A stretch of 40,910 bases of DNA from Micavibrio sp. UBA1672. Its GTDB lineage: Bacteria > Pseudomonadota > Alphaproteobacteria > Micavibrionales > Micavibrionaceae. The notes beneath the pieces are model-generated. The model searched no databases. It was not told the DNA's origin and was given only the letters and a program-made list of their open reading frames with translations. The stretch is taken from positions 4,285 to 45,194 of the forward strand of contig DCKO01000060.1 of NCBI GenBank assembly GCA_002320665.1, read 5' to 3'. Position numbers and translations under genes: made by a program. Positions within the stretch are counted from its first letter, which is position 1. Each line of letters starts with the position of its first letter. Shown here piece after piece: positions 25,203-34,174 of this stretch.

Positions 25203-27482
25203 ATGAAATACGCCCCTAAAACATCTAGAATTCATGTATTCCTAGCGGTTACCTTTTTAGTGATTTTATATTCTCTTCCGGTTTTGGCAGCAACAGTCAA
25301 AAAAATTGAAATATCAGGAGCACAGCGCGTTGAACCTTCGACTATTGCAACATATATGAACCTGAAAGTTGGCGATACTCTGAACAATGCTGCGACAGAC
25401 AGAACTTTAAAAAACCTTTTTGCAACTGGATTATTTGCTGATGTAAAGGTCGAATCAAATAACGGCACGGTCTATATCAGTGTAATTGAAAACCCACTAA
25501 TTAGTGAAATTGCCTTTGAAGGCAATGACAGCGTTTCAGATGAGGAGTTGTTGGCAGAAATTCAAATGCGACCCCGTCAGGTTTTTACCCGCACAAAAGT
25601 TCAATCTGACACATCAAGACTGTATCAAATTTACCGACGTCAAGGGCGTTTCTCAGCTTCAATCGAACCAAAAGTAATTCAACGTGACCAAAACCGCGTT
25701 GACTTGGTATTTGAAATTAATGAAGGCGATATAACAAAAGTAGAAAGCATCCGCTTTGTGGGAAACAAGAATTATGATGACAGTAAACTAAGAAGCGAAA
25801 TCAGTACAAAAGAATCGGCATGGTATAGATTTATAAGTAATAACGACCGCTACGATCCTGACCGCTTATCTTATGATAAAGAATTGCTTAGAAATTTCTA
25901 TTTGTCTCAAGGCTATGCAGACTTTCAGATTCTATCTGCAACGGCAGAATTATCCAATGACAAGACAGGGTTTTATGTGACTTTTACCATCGAAGAAGGA
26001 CAGCGTTACAAGGTATCTGGTATAGAATTTGTCTCTGCGATAGAGACACTGGATACTTCATTGCTCAATGAACATGTCGAAGTCGAAGTTGATGAATGGT
26101 ATAACGCTGAAGATGTGCGTGATAGTATCACAACAATTACAGATGCTTTGGGTGACTTACAATATGCCTTTGTAAACGTAACGCCTGATATTAGAAAAAA
26201 TACAGCAGAACAAACACTCGTCGTTATCTTCAGAATTGATGAAACGCCGCGTGCCTTTGTCGAGCGTATTAATTTTAATGGTAATATCCGTACGTTGGAT
26301 AAGGTCTTGCGCCGTGAGATGCTTTTGGTTGAAGGCGATCCCTTCAACCGCTCAAGGCTCTCTGATTCTGAAAGAAAACTAAAAAATTTGGATTTCTTTG
26401 AAACCGTGAATGTGGATGTTCAAAGAGGTTCCGCACCAGATAAAACGGTTATTGATGTTGACGTCGAAGAAAAATCAACCGGAGAACTCTCTATCGGGGC
26501 TGGCTTTTCCTCATCGGACGGTCCGTTGGCTGACTTGAGAATTAGAGAAAGAAACCTTTTGGGTAAAGGGCAGGATTTGGCATTCTCTACAACGATTGCG
26601 GGAGAAAAAACTGAATTTAATGTTTCCTTCACTGAGCCTTATTTCTTACAGCGCGATATTCTGGCTGGTGTTGATGCTTTCCATATTACGCGTGACTTGC
26701 AGGATGAAAGCTCTTTTGATCAGCGAAGAACAGGTGGTGGTTTGCGTTTGGGCTATCCTCTTTCAAAAAACTGGCGTCAATTGCTTAGATACCGTCTTGA
26801 AAATAATGAGATAACAGATGTCGATGACGATGCGTCGCGTTTTATCCGTGATCAGGAAGGCCAAAGAATCACATCTGCAATTTCGCAACGCCTTGTCTAT
26901 GACACAAGAGATAGCGGAACATTTACAACAAATGGCTTGATGTATTGGCTTGACACTGAAGTAGCTGGTCTTGGTGGTGATGCCAAATATGTTTCAGGTA
27001 AAACAGGCGCATCTTATTTCTTACCTTTATCAGATCAGTTTATTTTGAATGTTTTGGGTGAGGCCGGCGCTATTCAGGGTTATAGTGACACTGATGTTGA
27101 AATTAACGAAAGATACTTCCTGGGCGGGAGTACATTACGTGGTTTTGATCGCTCAGGTATTGGCCCAAGAGACGTTGCAAACGGTGATGCGCTTGGTGGC
27201 AATTTCTTCTACCGCAGTAGCGTAGAGCTTTCTTTCCCTCTAGGATTGCCGGAAGAAATGGGCATAAAGGGGCATGCTTTCTCTGATGTTGGATCACTTT
27301 GGGATATTGACGAAGGCGGAACAGGACTTCTCGAAGAGGATACTCTTCGCGCAGCTGCCGGTATCGGTGTATCATGGAGATCGCCTTTTGGACCAATACG
27401 TGTGGACTTGGCTGCGCCGTTCCTAAAAGAAGATTTCGATGAGGAAGAAAACTTCCGGTTTGATTTTGGTACACGTTTCTAG
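25203..27482 (+). CDS. bamA: outer membrane protein assembly factor BamA
   Basis: BamA is the outer-membrane Omp85 insertase that folds beta-barrel proteins. The 759-residue protein has a signal peptide (about 1-29, ending LPVLA), five POTRA repeats (about 30-420, the first starting KKIEISGAQRVEPST), and a C-terminal 16-strand barrel ending in Phe (DFGTRF). The barrel contains the RGFDRSGIGPRD motif of loop 6 (VRGF/IRGF family). The ATG at 25203 is chosen over an in-frame TTG at 25176 since it starts the signal peptide; GAGG lies 12 bases upstream. Confidence 0.97.
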   Translation: MKYAPKTSRIHVFLAVTFLVILYSLPVLAATVKKIEISGAQRVEPSTIATYMNLKVGDTLNNAATDRTLKNLFATGLFADVKVESNNGTVYISVIENPLISEIAFEGNDSVSDEELLAEIQMRPRQVFTRTKVQSDTSRLYQIYRRQGRFSASIEPKVIQRDQNRVDLVFEINEGDITKVESIRFVGNKNYDDSKLRSEISTKESAWYRFISNNDRYDPDRLSYDKELLRNFYLSQGYADFQILSATAELSNDKTGFYVTFTIEEGQRYKVSGIEFVSAIETLDTSLLNEHVEVEVDEWYNAEDVRDSITTITDALGDLQYAFVNVTPDIRKNTAEQTLVVIFRIDETPRAFVERINFNGNIRTLDKVLRREMLLVEGDPFNRSRLSDSERKLKNLDFFETVNVDVQRGSAPDKTVIDVDVEEKSTGELSIGAGFSSSDGPLADLRIRERNLLGKGQDLAFSTTIAGEKTEFNVSFTEPYFLQRDILAGVDAFHITRDLQDESSFDQRRTGGGLRLGYPLSKNWRQLLRYRLENNEITDVDDDASRFIRDQEGQRITSAISQRLVYDTRDSGTFTTNGLMYWLDTEVAGLGGDAKYVSGKTGASYFLPLSDQFILNVLGEAGAIQGYSDTDVEINERYFLGGSTLRGFDRSGIGPRDVANGDALGGNFFYRSSVELSFPLGLPEEMGIKGHAFSDVGSLWDIDEGGTGLLEEDTLRAAAGIGVSWRSPFGPIRVDLAAPFLKEDFDEEENFRFDFGTRF

Positions 27483-27534
27483 TTATAACTACGTATCAAT
27501 TTTTTGAATCACATAAAAATACAAAGGTGTATCT

Positions 27535-28071
27535 ATGTTTAATCGTAAAGTTTTGTCTGTTGTAACTCTTATTCTGGCACTGATCGTTTTCATGCCACTT
27601 CAGGCAAAAGCCGAGTTTTCAATCGCTGTTGTTGATGTGCACAGAATTTTAAGTGAGTCCAAGGCGGCTGAATCTATTAAGGCACAGGTGAAAACAAAAA
27701 GAGATGGCTTTGTAAAAGAAGTTAAATCAGTAGAAGATGATTTGCGCAAAGACCAAAAGCAGCTCGAGAAAGATCGCGAAACCTTGTCAAAAGAAGATTT
27801 GATGAAGAAATTTCGCAGCTTTGAAGAAAAAAGACTGGAAGCCCGTAAAGACCTACAGAGCAGGCAGCAAAAACTCGATGAGTCCTATAACAAAGCCATG
27901 GCCAAACTATCCCAGACAATCTCTGATGTATGTCAGAAAATAGCTAATGATAATAAAATTGATCTGGTAATCACAAAGGATAATATTATTGTCGGAAACA
28001 AGGCCTTGGATATCACAACTCAAGTCCTTGAAAGCCTGAATAAAACCCTGCCATCTCTAAAATTAGATTAA
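27535..28071 (+). CDS. periplasmic chaperone Skp/OmpH family
   Basis: This is a periplasmic chaperone that holds unfolded outer-membrane proteins on the way to BamA. The 178-residue precursor has a signal peptide (about 1-26, ending LQAKA), a FSIAVVDVHRILSESKAA N-terminal part, a long Lys/Glu-rich coiled coil (about 50-130) forming the tentacles, and a C-terminal strand region. It lies directly after bamA, as in most proteobacteria. AAAGGTG serves as the ribosome-binding site. Confidence 0.94.
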   Translation: MFNRKVLSVVTLILALIVFMPLQAKAEFSIAVVDVHRILSESKAAESIKAQVKTKRDGFVKEVKSVEDDLRKDQKQLEKDRETLSKEDLMKKFRSFEEKRLEARKDLQSRQQKLDESYNKAMAKLSQTISDVCQKIANDNKIDLVITKDNIIVGNKALDITTQVLESLNKTLPSLKLD

Positions 28072-28094
28072 GTAGGTATACCAGCTTTATTTTC

Positions 28095-28123
28095 TTCACA
28101 TTTCAGTTGGTTATGTATATACA
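28095..28123 (+). promoter_or_regulatory. candidate lpxD promoter, leaderless
   Basis: TTCACA (28095-28100) and TATACA (28118-28123) are spaced 17 bases apart. The ATG of lpxD begins at 28130, 6 bases after the -10, and no ribosome-binding site precedes it. The consensus match is moderate, so this is a candidate only. Confidence 0.4.
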
Positions 28124-28129
28124 ACAAAC

Positions 28130-29161
28130 ATGCCTGATAATCGCTTTCATACAAAAAAAGTTAAGTCTCTTGTCTTGGGAGAGCTTGCCGAAGAACTGGG
28201 ATGCTCCCTCAGCGATATAAGTCGTGCAAAAGTTACGGTCGATGATGTCATGCCATTATCTAATGCAGGCAAGACCCACATTAGCTTTTTGGATAATGTG
28301 AAATATAAAGAGGACTTTTCCAAAACAAAAGCTGCAGCCTGCTTTGTATCGCCCAAAATGGTGGAATTTGCACCGGATGAGCTTATATGCCTGATCACAG
28401 ATAAACCCTATAAATGCTACGCACTTACCGCGCAGAAATTCTATCCTGATGAAAAGCCGGAAAAATCAAAAATCTCAGACTATGCCATCATCGAACATGA
28501 TGTGACTTTGGGACAGGGCTGCGTTGTAGAAGCCAATGTCGTGATCAAATCCGGTGCCGTGATCGGTCAAAATTGTTGGATTGAGGCGGGTGCTATTATT
28601 CAAAATAATGTCCAGATTGGCGATAATGTTCGCATTGGTGCCAATGCCACGATTTCTCACGCCATTATCGGTGATTTTGTTCATATTTATACAGGCGCGC
28701 GTATCGGGCAAGATGGCTTTGGTTTTGCAATAGATCCCGAAGGCCATGTCAAAATCCCTCAACTAGGACGCGTGCTTATCGAAGATCACGTCGAGATTGG
28801 CGCCAATACCACAATCGATAGAGGGGCAGGGCCAGATACAGTCATTGGCCAAGGTACATGGATCGATAATCTGGTTCAGATTGGGCATAATGCTCAGATC
28901 GGAAGAGGTTGTATTATTGTGGCCCAGGTTGGGATCTCGGGTAGCACTGTCATCGAAGATTTTGCCGCAATTGGAGGCCAAGCAGGCATAGCAGGGCATT
29001 TGCGCATTGGAATGGGTGCTCAAATTTCTGCCCAAGCAGGTATTATGAAAGATGTTCCCGCCGGAGAAACATATATGGGCTCTCCCGGTTTTCCAAAAAA
29101 CCAGTATTTTAGACAAGTCGCAGCACTAAACCGCTTGATAAAAAACAAAAAAAGCGATTAA
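28130..29161 (+). CDS. lpxD: UDP-3-O-acylglucosamine N-acyltransferase
   Basis: LpxD adds the second acyl chain from acyl-ACP in lipid A synthesis, in the cytoplasm. The 343-residue protein has an N-terminal uridine-binding domain (about 1-105) and then a left-handed beta-helix of hexapeptide repeats (about 115-320), including DNLVQIGHNAQIG with the catalytic His. The start has no visible ribosome-binding site. It opens the lpxD-fabZ-lpxA-lpxI-lpxB run. Confidence 0.97.
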   Translation: MPDNRFHTKKVKSLVLGELAEELGCSLSDISRAKVTVDDVMPLSNAGKTHISFLDNVKYKEDFSKTKAAACFVSPKMVEFAPDELICLITDKPYKCYALTAQKFYPDEKPEKSKISDYAIIEHDVTLGQGCVVEANVVIKSGAVIGQNCWIEAGAIIQNNVQIGDNVRIGANATISHAIIGDFVHIYTGARIGQDGFGFAIDPEGHVKIPQLGRVLIEDHVEIGANTTIDRGAGPDTVIGQGTWIDNLVQIGHNAQIGRGCIIVAQVGISGSTVIEDFAAIGGQAGIAGHLRIGMGAQISAQAGIMKDVPAGETYMGSPGFPKNQYFRQVAALNRLIKNKKSD

Positions 29162-29211
29162 CTGCTGGGTATAATTTCAACCTACAAATTTTAATATTAC
29201 CGGAAAAAACT

Positions 29212-29676
29212 ATGAGTGAAGAAAAACACTACGCCGATATTAACAAGATCATGGAAATGATCCCACACAGATATCCTATTTTGCTGGTGGATCGTATTGT
29301 TGAGCTTAAAGCTGGTGAAAGTGCGGTAAGCCTGAAGAATGTAACGATGAATGAGCCACAATTTATGGGGCATTTCCCGGGTTTTCCGGTCATGCCGGGC
29401 GTTATGATTATTGAATCCATGGCACAAACGGCTGCTCTTGTCGTTGTCGATTTCCTTGGTGAAGAGGCCAAAGGCAAAGTTGTGTACTTCATGACCATTG
29501 ATAATGCTCGTTTCCGTAAGCCTGTTACGCCCGGCGATTCCATGTATATCCACGTCGATAAGGTGCAATCAAGAGGCCCAGTCTGGAAGTTCAAAGGCGT
29601 GGCAAAAGTAGGTGATACAGTTTGCGCAGAAGCCACATTTAGCGCCATGATTACAGACACAGATAGTGCTGCTTAA
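29212..29676 (+). CDS. fabZ: 3-hydroxyacyl-ACP dehydratase FabZ
   Basis: FabZ dehydrates 3-hydroxyacyl-ACP in fatty acid elongation, competing with LpxA/LpxD for the same substrate. The hotdog-fold motifs HRYPILLVDRIVEL and HFPGFPVMPGVMIIESMAQ, with the catalytic His and Glu, are clear. Its 154 residues are normal. It lies 50 bases after lpxD; a perfect TATAAT at 29170-29175 lies in the gap but has no -35 partner. Confidence 0.97.
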   Translation: MSEEKHYADINKIMEMIPHRYPILLVDRIVELKAGESAVSLKNVTMNEPQFMGHFPGFPVMPGVMIIESMAQTAALVVVDFLGEEAKGKVVYFMTIDNARFRKPVTPGDSMYIHVDKVQSRGPVWKFKGVAKVGDTVCAEATFSAMITDTDSAA

Positions 29677-29752
29677 GGCTCTATTTTTCTGAAATTTTTC
29701 GTAACAAAGCGTGACTTGAGTTGCGTAATATACCAGAGTAACTTTAACTATC

Positions 29753-30550
29753 ATGACCGAAACAACAATCCACCCTACAGCAATAATCGAAGATGGCGCA
29801 CAAATTGGAACTGATGTACATATCGGGCCATATTGCACTGTGGGTTCAAAGGTTGTTTTAGAAGATAATATTGAATTACGTGCGCATGTTCATGTAGAGG
29901 GCAAGACAACAATCGGCGAGGGGACAAAAATCTATCCTTTCGCTTCGATTGGAACGCCGCCACAAGATTTGAAATATGCTGGTGAAGAAACAATTCTGGA
30001 AATTGGAAAGAATAATAAAATTCGCGAGCATGTAACAATGAACCCTGGAACCGTGCAGGATAAAGGCAAAACCATTATCGGTGATAACTGCCTATTCATG
30101 ATGGCCTCTCATGTGGCACATGACTGTGTAATAGGAAATAATGTAATATTGGCGAATAATGCTACGCTCGGTGGTCATGTTCATATTGGCGATTTTGCTG
30201 TTTTGGGCGGGTTAGCCGCTATTCACCAATTTGTTCGTATAGGCGCACATGCGATTATTGGCGGCATGTCTGGTGTTGAGAATGATGTTATCCCCTATGG
30301 CCGTGTTAAAGGTGATCGTGCTTTTCTAGCTGGCCTGAACTTGATCGGGCTAGAGCGTCGTGGCTTTTCCAAGGAAGATATTCGAAAGCTGCAGCGCGCA
30401 TTTAACCAGCTATTTGGTGATGAAGGAACAATGGATCAAAGGATAGAAACGGTCTCGGAAGACTTCTCGGAAGATGATCTGGTGATGAGCATCATTAACT
30501 TTGCCAAGGAAAAAACCAAATTTCCATTATGTCAGCCGCGCAAGAAATAG
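29753..30550 (+). CDS. lpxA: acyl-ACP--UDP-N-acetylglucosamine O-acyltransferase
   Basis: LpxA catalyses the first step of lipid A synthesis. It is a 265-residue left-handed beta-helix of hexapeptide repeats from IHPTAIIEDGAQIG onward, with the catalytic His in ASHVAHDCVIG and the C-terminal helical domain starting RRGFSKEDIRKLQRAF. No clear ribosome-binding site precedes the ATG. Its last 22 bases overlap lpxI. Confidence 0.97.
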   Translation: MTETTIHPTAIIEDGAQIGTDVHIGPYCTVGSKVVLEDNIELRAHVHVEGKTTIGEGTKIYPFASIGTPPQDLKYAGEETILEIGKNNKIREHVTMNPGTVQDKGKTIIGDNCLFMMASHVAHDCVIGNNVILANNATLGGHVHIGDFAVLGGLAAIHQFVRIGAHAIIGGMSGVENDVIPYGRVKGDRAFLAGLNLIGLERRGFSKEDIRKLQRAFNQLFGDEGTMDQRIETVSEDFSEDDLVMSIINFAKEKTKFPLCQPRKK

Positions 30551-31392
30551 AAAATATCCAGAAAATCGGAATGATCACAGGCGGTGGTGATTTACCACGG
30601 CAGATTTTATCTTATTGCGATGAACATGATATAGAGGTCCTACTTGTTGGATTTGAAGGTCAAACCGATAAAGAGACAGTGCAGGGTCGCAATGTTATCT
30701 GGACCGGATTAGGAGAAGCTGGAAAAATTATGAAGGCTTTCAAGGATAATGGCGTTAAAGATCTGGTCATGGCTGGAAAAATCCAAAGGCCTAACCTGCT
30801 ATCCTTAAAGACCGATTTAAAAGGGGCAAAAATTATCTCCAAAATTGGTATTAAAGCTCTGGGAGATGACGGCTTGTTATCTGCTTTGCGCAAAGAACTT
30901 GAGCAAGAAGGTTTTACACTTCATGGTGCAGACCGGTTTTCAAAAGGTTTAGTCGCCCAAGAAGGCGCTCTTGGAAAGTTCGAGCCTCAAGAGGATGACT
31001 GGGTTAGCATTCATCATGGTATTAAAATATCACAGGAAATAGGGCGTCTGGATATCGGGCAGTCCGTCATCGTTCAAAGTGGTGTTGTCATTGGCGTTGA
31101 AGGGATCGAGGGTACGGATGCATTAATTGAACGCTGTAAACCCTTACTGGCCGGAGGCGCACGGGCTTTTCTTGTCAAAACCTGTAAGCCCCAACAAGAC
31201 AAAGATCTGGACTTACCAACAATAGGCACGAATACGGTTACAAAGGCCTATGACTGTGGATTGTCAGGTATAGTAATTCATGCAGAGAACAGTATTGTCC
31301 TGAATACAAAAAACGTTGCCAAAAAAGCGGATCAGTATAAAATATTTGTTTATGGGTTCAAGCTTGAAGCCTTAACTAGTAACGAGGTTTAA
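30529..31392 (+). CDS. lpxI: UDP-2,3-diacylglucosamine pyrophosphatase LpxI
   Basis: LpxI hydrolyses UDP-2,3-diacylglucosamine to lipid X, replacing LpxH in many alphaproteobacteria (former DUF1009). The IGMITGGGDLPRQIL N-terminal motif, LVMAGKIQRPN, and the C-terminal LPTIGTNTVTKAYDCGLSG block are typical. The length is 287 residues. The start at 30529 adds about 14 residues before the conserved region and overlaps lpxA; an internal ATG at 30571 is a possible alternative. It is followed after 2 bases by lpxB. Confidence 0.95.
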   Translation: MSAAQEIENIQKIGMITGGGDLPRQILSYCDEHDIEVLLVGFEGQTDKETVQGRNVIWTGLGEAGKIMKAFKDNGVKDLVMAGKIQRPNLLSLKTDLKGAKIISKIGIKALGDDGLLSALRKELEQEGFTLHGADRFSKGLVAQEGALGKFEPQEDDWVSIHHGIKISQEIGRLDIGQSVIVQSGVVIGVEGIEGTDALIERCKPLLAGGARAFLVKTCKPQQDKDLDLPTIGTNTVTKAYDCGLSGIVIHAENSIVLNTKNVAKKADQYKIFVYGFKLEALTSNEV

Positions 31393-31394
31393 TA

Positions 31395-32690
31395 ATGAAA
31401 ATTTTCTTTATCACAGGAGAGAATTCTGGTGATGTATTGGCGGCGTCCCTTATCAAAAAGCTCAAGGCTGGGAATACAGATATCGAATGTCTGGGTGTTG
31501 GTGGACCACGCATGAAGTCTGCGGGATTTAATGAATTATTACCGATGGATCAAATTTCTGTTATGGGGATATGGGAAGTTCTGCCCAAAATTCCACGCCT
31601 TATAAAAATTAATAAGGCCATAGTTGAAGAGATTGAAAAACAGCAACCGGATATGGTTGTTACAGTAGATTTCCCTGACTTTAATTTTCGTATTGCTAAA
31701 TCGCTAAAAAAACGCGGCATTTATAAAGGAAAAATTGTCCATTATGTTGCGCCAAGTGTGTGGGCGTGGCGTCCAGGGCGTGCCAAGGCAATATCCGGAT
31801 TTCTTGATGCTATAATTTGCCTTTTTCCGATGGAAACCAAATATTTCGAACCTTATGGTTTGCCTGCCAAATATGTAGGTCATCCAGTTGTCGAAACTAA
31901 TGCCCTTGACGGGGATGGTAATATTTTTAAAAAGGAAAATGATATTGGCCCTGATGACAATACATTAGGTATATTCTTTGGTAGTCGCGAAGGCGAGTTT
32001 AAGAGTATGGGCCCCATATTATGTCAGACAGCTAAGTTCATGGAGGATGTTACAGAAAACCTAAAAATAATTGCTCCGACTTTACCAGATCTTGAATATG
32101 AAATTCAGACCATCTTAAAGGGTTTTTCACTACCAGTTTTTGTCAGTGCAAATCCTAATATTAAATGGGATGCCTTCAAGGCCTGCGATGTTGCTGTTGC
32201 AGTCTCGGGCACAGTGGCTCTGGAACTGGCTTATGCTGGTATTCCTCATATTATTGTATATAAGGCAAACCCGATAACAGCCTTGATCGTAAAACTTATG
32301 GCGAAGGTCAAGCATGTGCATCTGGCAAATATTCTGTTAGGAGAGGCAGTAGTTCCTGAACTTCTTCAGGGTAAATGTAAACCCGAAATAATCGCAGAAG
32401 CCGCCTTAAAGCTAAGTAGTGACAAAGAAGCACAAGAAAAGCAAAAAGAGAAGTTTAAGGAGCTGCGCAGCATTTTAGGGGCAGGAGAAACAATGTCGCC
32501 TTCTCAAAAAGCAGCTAATTTCATTATGGAGTTAGCTCAAGGAACTATTGAACAAGAGCGGAATGAACCGCCTCATCAGAAAAATATCCCTCGGCAACCT
32601 GAAGAAGTAGAAAGCCAGAATACTGAAATTGTAGAAGAGGCCAGCCCGAATAACGAGAATATTGAAATAAAAGAATCCTCTACAGGCTAG
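31395..32690 (+). CDS. lpxB: lipid-A-disaccharide synthase with disordered C-terminal tail
   Basis: LpxB joins lipid X to UDP-2,3-diacylglucosamine to form the lipid A disaccharide. It is a GT-B glycosyltransferase at the inner-membrane surface: FFITGENSGDVLA, GVGGPRMKSAG, HYVAPSVWAWRPGRA and GTVALELAYAGIPHIIVYKA are family signatures. The catalytic core ends near residue 382, the usual length; about 49 further residues are polar, rich in Glu, Asn and Pro, and look disordered. It ends 12 bases from the convergent gltA. Confidence 0.96.
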   Translation: MKIFFITGENSGDVLAASLIKKLKAGNTDIECLGVGGPRMKSAGFNELLPMDQISVMGIWEVLPKIPRLIKINKAIVEEIEKQQPDMVVTVDFPDFNFRIAKSLKKRGIYKGKIVHYVAPSVWAWRPGRAKAISGFLDAIICLFPMETKYFEPYGLPAKYVGHPVVETNALDGDGNIFKKENDIGPDDNTLGIFFGSREGEFKSMGPILCQTAKFMEDVTENLKIIAPTLPDLEYEIQTILKGFSLPVFVSANPNIKWDAFKACDVAVAVSGTVALELAYAGIPHIIVYKANPITALIVKLMAKVKHVHLANILLGEAVVPELLQGKCKPEIIAEAALKLSSDKEAQEKQKEKFKELRSILGAGETMSPSQKAANFIMELAQGTIEQERNEPPHQKNIPRQPEEVESQNTEIVEEASPNNENIEIKESSTG

Positions 32691-32702
32691 CCTTATTATT
32701 TG

Positions 32703-34010
32703 TTATTTTCTGTCATCTAAATCAACATACGGGCGAGATTTTGGCCCGGTATAAAGCTGTCTTGGGCGACCAATCCGCAAAGCTGGCTCTTCGATCATTT
32801 CTTTCCACTGTGAAACCCAGCCCACTGTTCTGGCTAAGGCAAAAAGGACAGTAAACATACTGGTCGGGAAGCCCATGGCTTTAAGAATAATGCCGGAATA
32901 AAAGTCCACATTCGGGAAAAGTTTTCTATCGACGAAATAGGGGTCTTCTAGTGCAATGCGTTCCAACTCCATGGCAAGTTCAAGACGCGGATCATCAATA
33001 CCAAGGTCATCCAGAACCTCATCACAGGCTTTCTTAAGAACATTGGCGCGCGGATCGAAGTTTTTGTAAACGCGGTGACCAAAGCCCATCAAACGGAATG
33101 GGTCGTCTTTATCTTTCGCACGTTCCAGATATTCAGGAATATTATCTTTGCTGCCGATCTCATCAAGCATCTCAAGAACAGCCTGATTAGCGCCGCCATG
33201 ACTTGGCCCCCAAAGAGAGGCAATACCGGCTGCAATACAGGCAAATGGGTTTGCTTGCGATGACCCTGCTAAACGCACGGTCGATGTTGAGGCATTTTGC
33301 TCATGATCCGCATGCAGAATAAAGATTTTATCCATGGCAGACGCTAGAACCGGATTTACTTTATACGGCTCAGCCGGAACAGCGAAAGTCATATAGAGGA
33401 AATTCTCGGCAAAAGATAAATCGTTGCGTGGATACATAAAGGGCTGACCCAATGTGTATTTATGCGTCATAGCCGCCAAAGTTGCGACTTTGGCAATCAA
33501 TCTATGCGCTGAAATCTCGCGCTGTTCAGGATCATAAATATCCAATGAGTCATGATAGAACGCCGATAAACCACCCATAACACCGCACATAATGGCCATC
33601 GGATGTGCATCACGACGAAAGCCACGATAAAAGAAGTTAATCTGTTCGTGAACCATTGTGTGATAGGTAATATCATGTTCGAATTTATCTTTTTGCGCTT
33701 TATTCGGCAGATCACCATAAAGCAGCAAATAGGCAACTTCCATAAAGGAACTCTTACTTGCCAGATCTTCAATACTGTAGCCGCGATGCATCAAGATACC
33801 TTTTTCACCGTCAATAAAGGTCAGGCGGGATTTACAGCTACCCGTCGCGGTGAAACTTGGGTCAAATGTAAAGTGACCTGTTTCGGCGTAAAGTTTGCGG
33901 ATATCAACAACAGGTGGGCCTTCTGATCCTTCCAGAACCGGAAGTGTATATTTTTCACCTGTTTCATCGTTTGTAAGGGTGAAAGTTTTGTTTGTTTCTG
34001 TATCTGACAT
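32703..34010 (-). CDS. gltA: citrate synthase
   Basis: This is the type II (hexameric, NADH-sensitive class) citrate synthase of the TCA cycle. Its 435 residues begin with the beta-rich N-terminal domain typical of Gram-negative enzymes (FTLTNDETGEKYTLPVLEGS). The catalytic His and Asp lie in MGFGHRVYKNFDPRA and the later DPYFVDRKLFPNVDFYSG block; the first His is in GPSHGGANQAVLEML. It faces lpxB convergently and is downstream of gltX on the same strand, separated by 164 bases. Confidence 0.98.
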   Translation of the reverse strand: MSDTETNKTFTLTNDETGEKYTLPVLEGSEGPPVVDIRKLYAETGHFTFDPSFTATGSCKSRLTFIDGEKGILMHRGYSIEDLASKSSFMEVAYLLLYGDLPNKAQKDKFEHDITYHTMVHEQINFFYRGFRRDAHPMAIMCGVMGGLSAFYHDSLDIYDPEQREISAHRLIAKVATLAAMTHKYTLGQPFMYPRNDLSFAENFLYMTFAVPAEPYKVNPVLASAMDKIFILHADHEQNASTSTVRLAGSSQANPFACIAAGIASLWGPSHGGANQAVLEMLDEIGSKDNIPEYLERAKDKDDPFRLMGFGHRVYKNFDPRANVLKKACDEVLDDLGIDDPRLELAMELERIALEDPYFVDRKLFPNVDFYSGIILKAMGFPTSMFTVLFALARTVGWVSQWKEMIEEPALRIGRPRQLYTGPKSRPYVDLDDRK

Positions 34011-34174
34011 GTGGATGGCCTTGAAGTAAGAATGAAAAGATTAGATAACTTAATCGATAAGTTTTAATTTTTGGTATATGAATGGCAGTTTTATAAGCGC
34101 TGCACAATTAGGCTACATGATTCCCCATCGGAAATCAAAATAATCAAATAGAAGCTTGATGTATTTTGTGACTA

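Noticed and set aside
29170..29175. Perfect TATAAT before fabZ as a promoter
   Set aside because: No -35-like hexamer lies 16-18 bases upstream (the region is an A run at the end of lpxD) and no extended -10 TG is present, so it was not called.
29716..29750. Possible leaderless promoter before lpxA
   Set aside because: Candidate pairs such as TTGAGT with TAACTT, or TTGCGT with TAACTA, match the consensus too weakly.
34047..34063. Inverted repeat AACTTA-5-TAAGTT in the gltA upstream gap
   Set aside because: It is short and AT-only in pairing value, as expected by chance in an AT-rich leader; no function can be supported.
34119..34136. Hairpin GATTCCCCATCGGAAATC downstream of gltX as a terminator
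   Set aside because: The stem is seven pairs with a G-T wobble, and no T run follows on the minus strand where gltX is transcribed.
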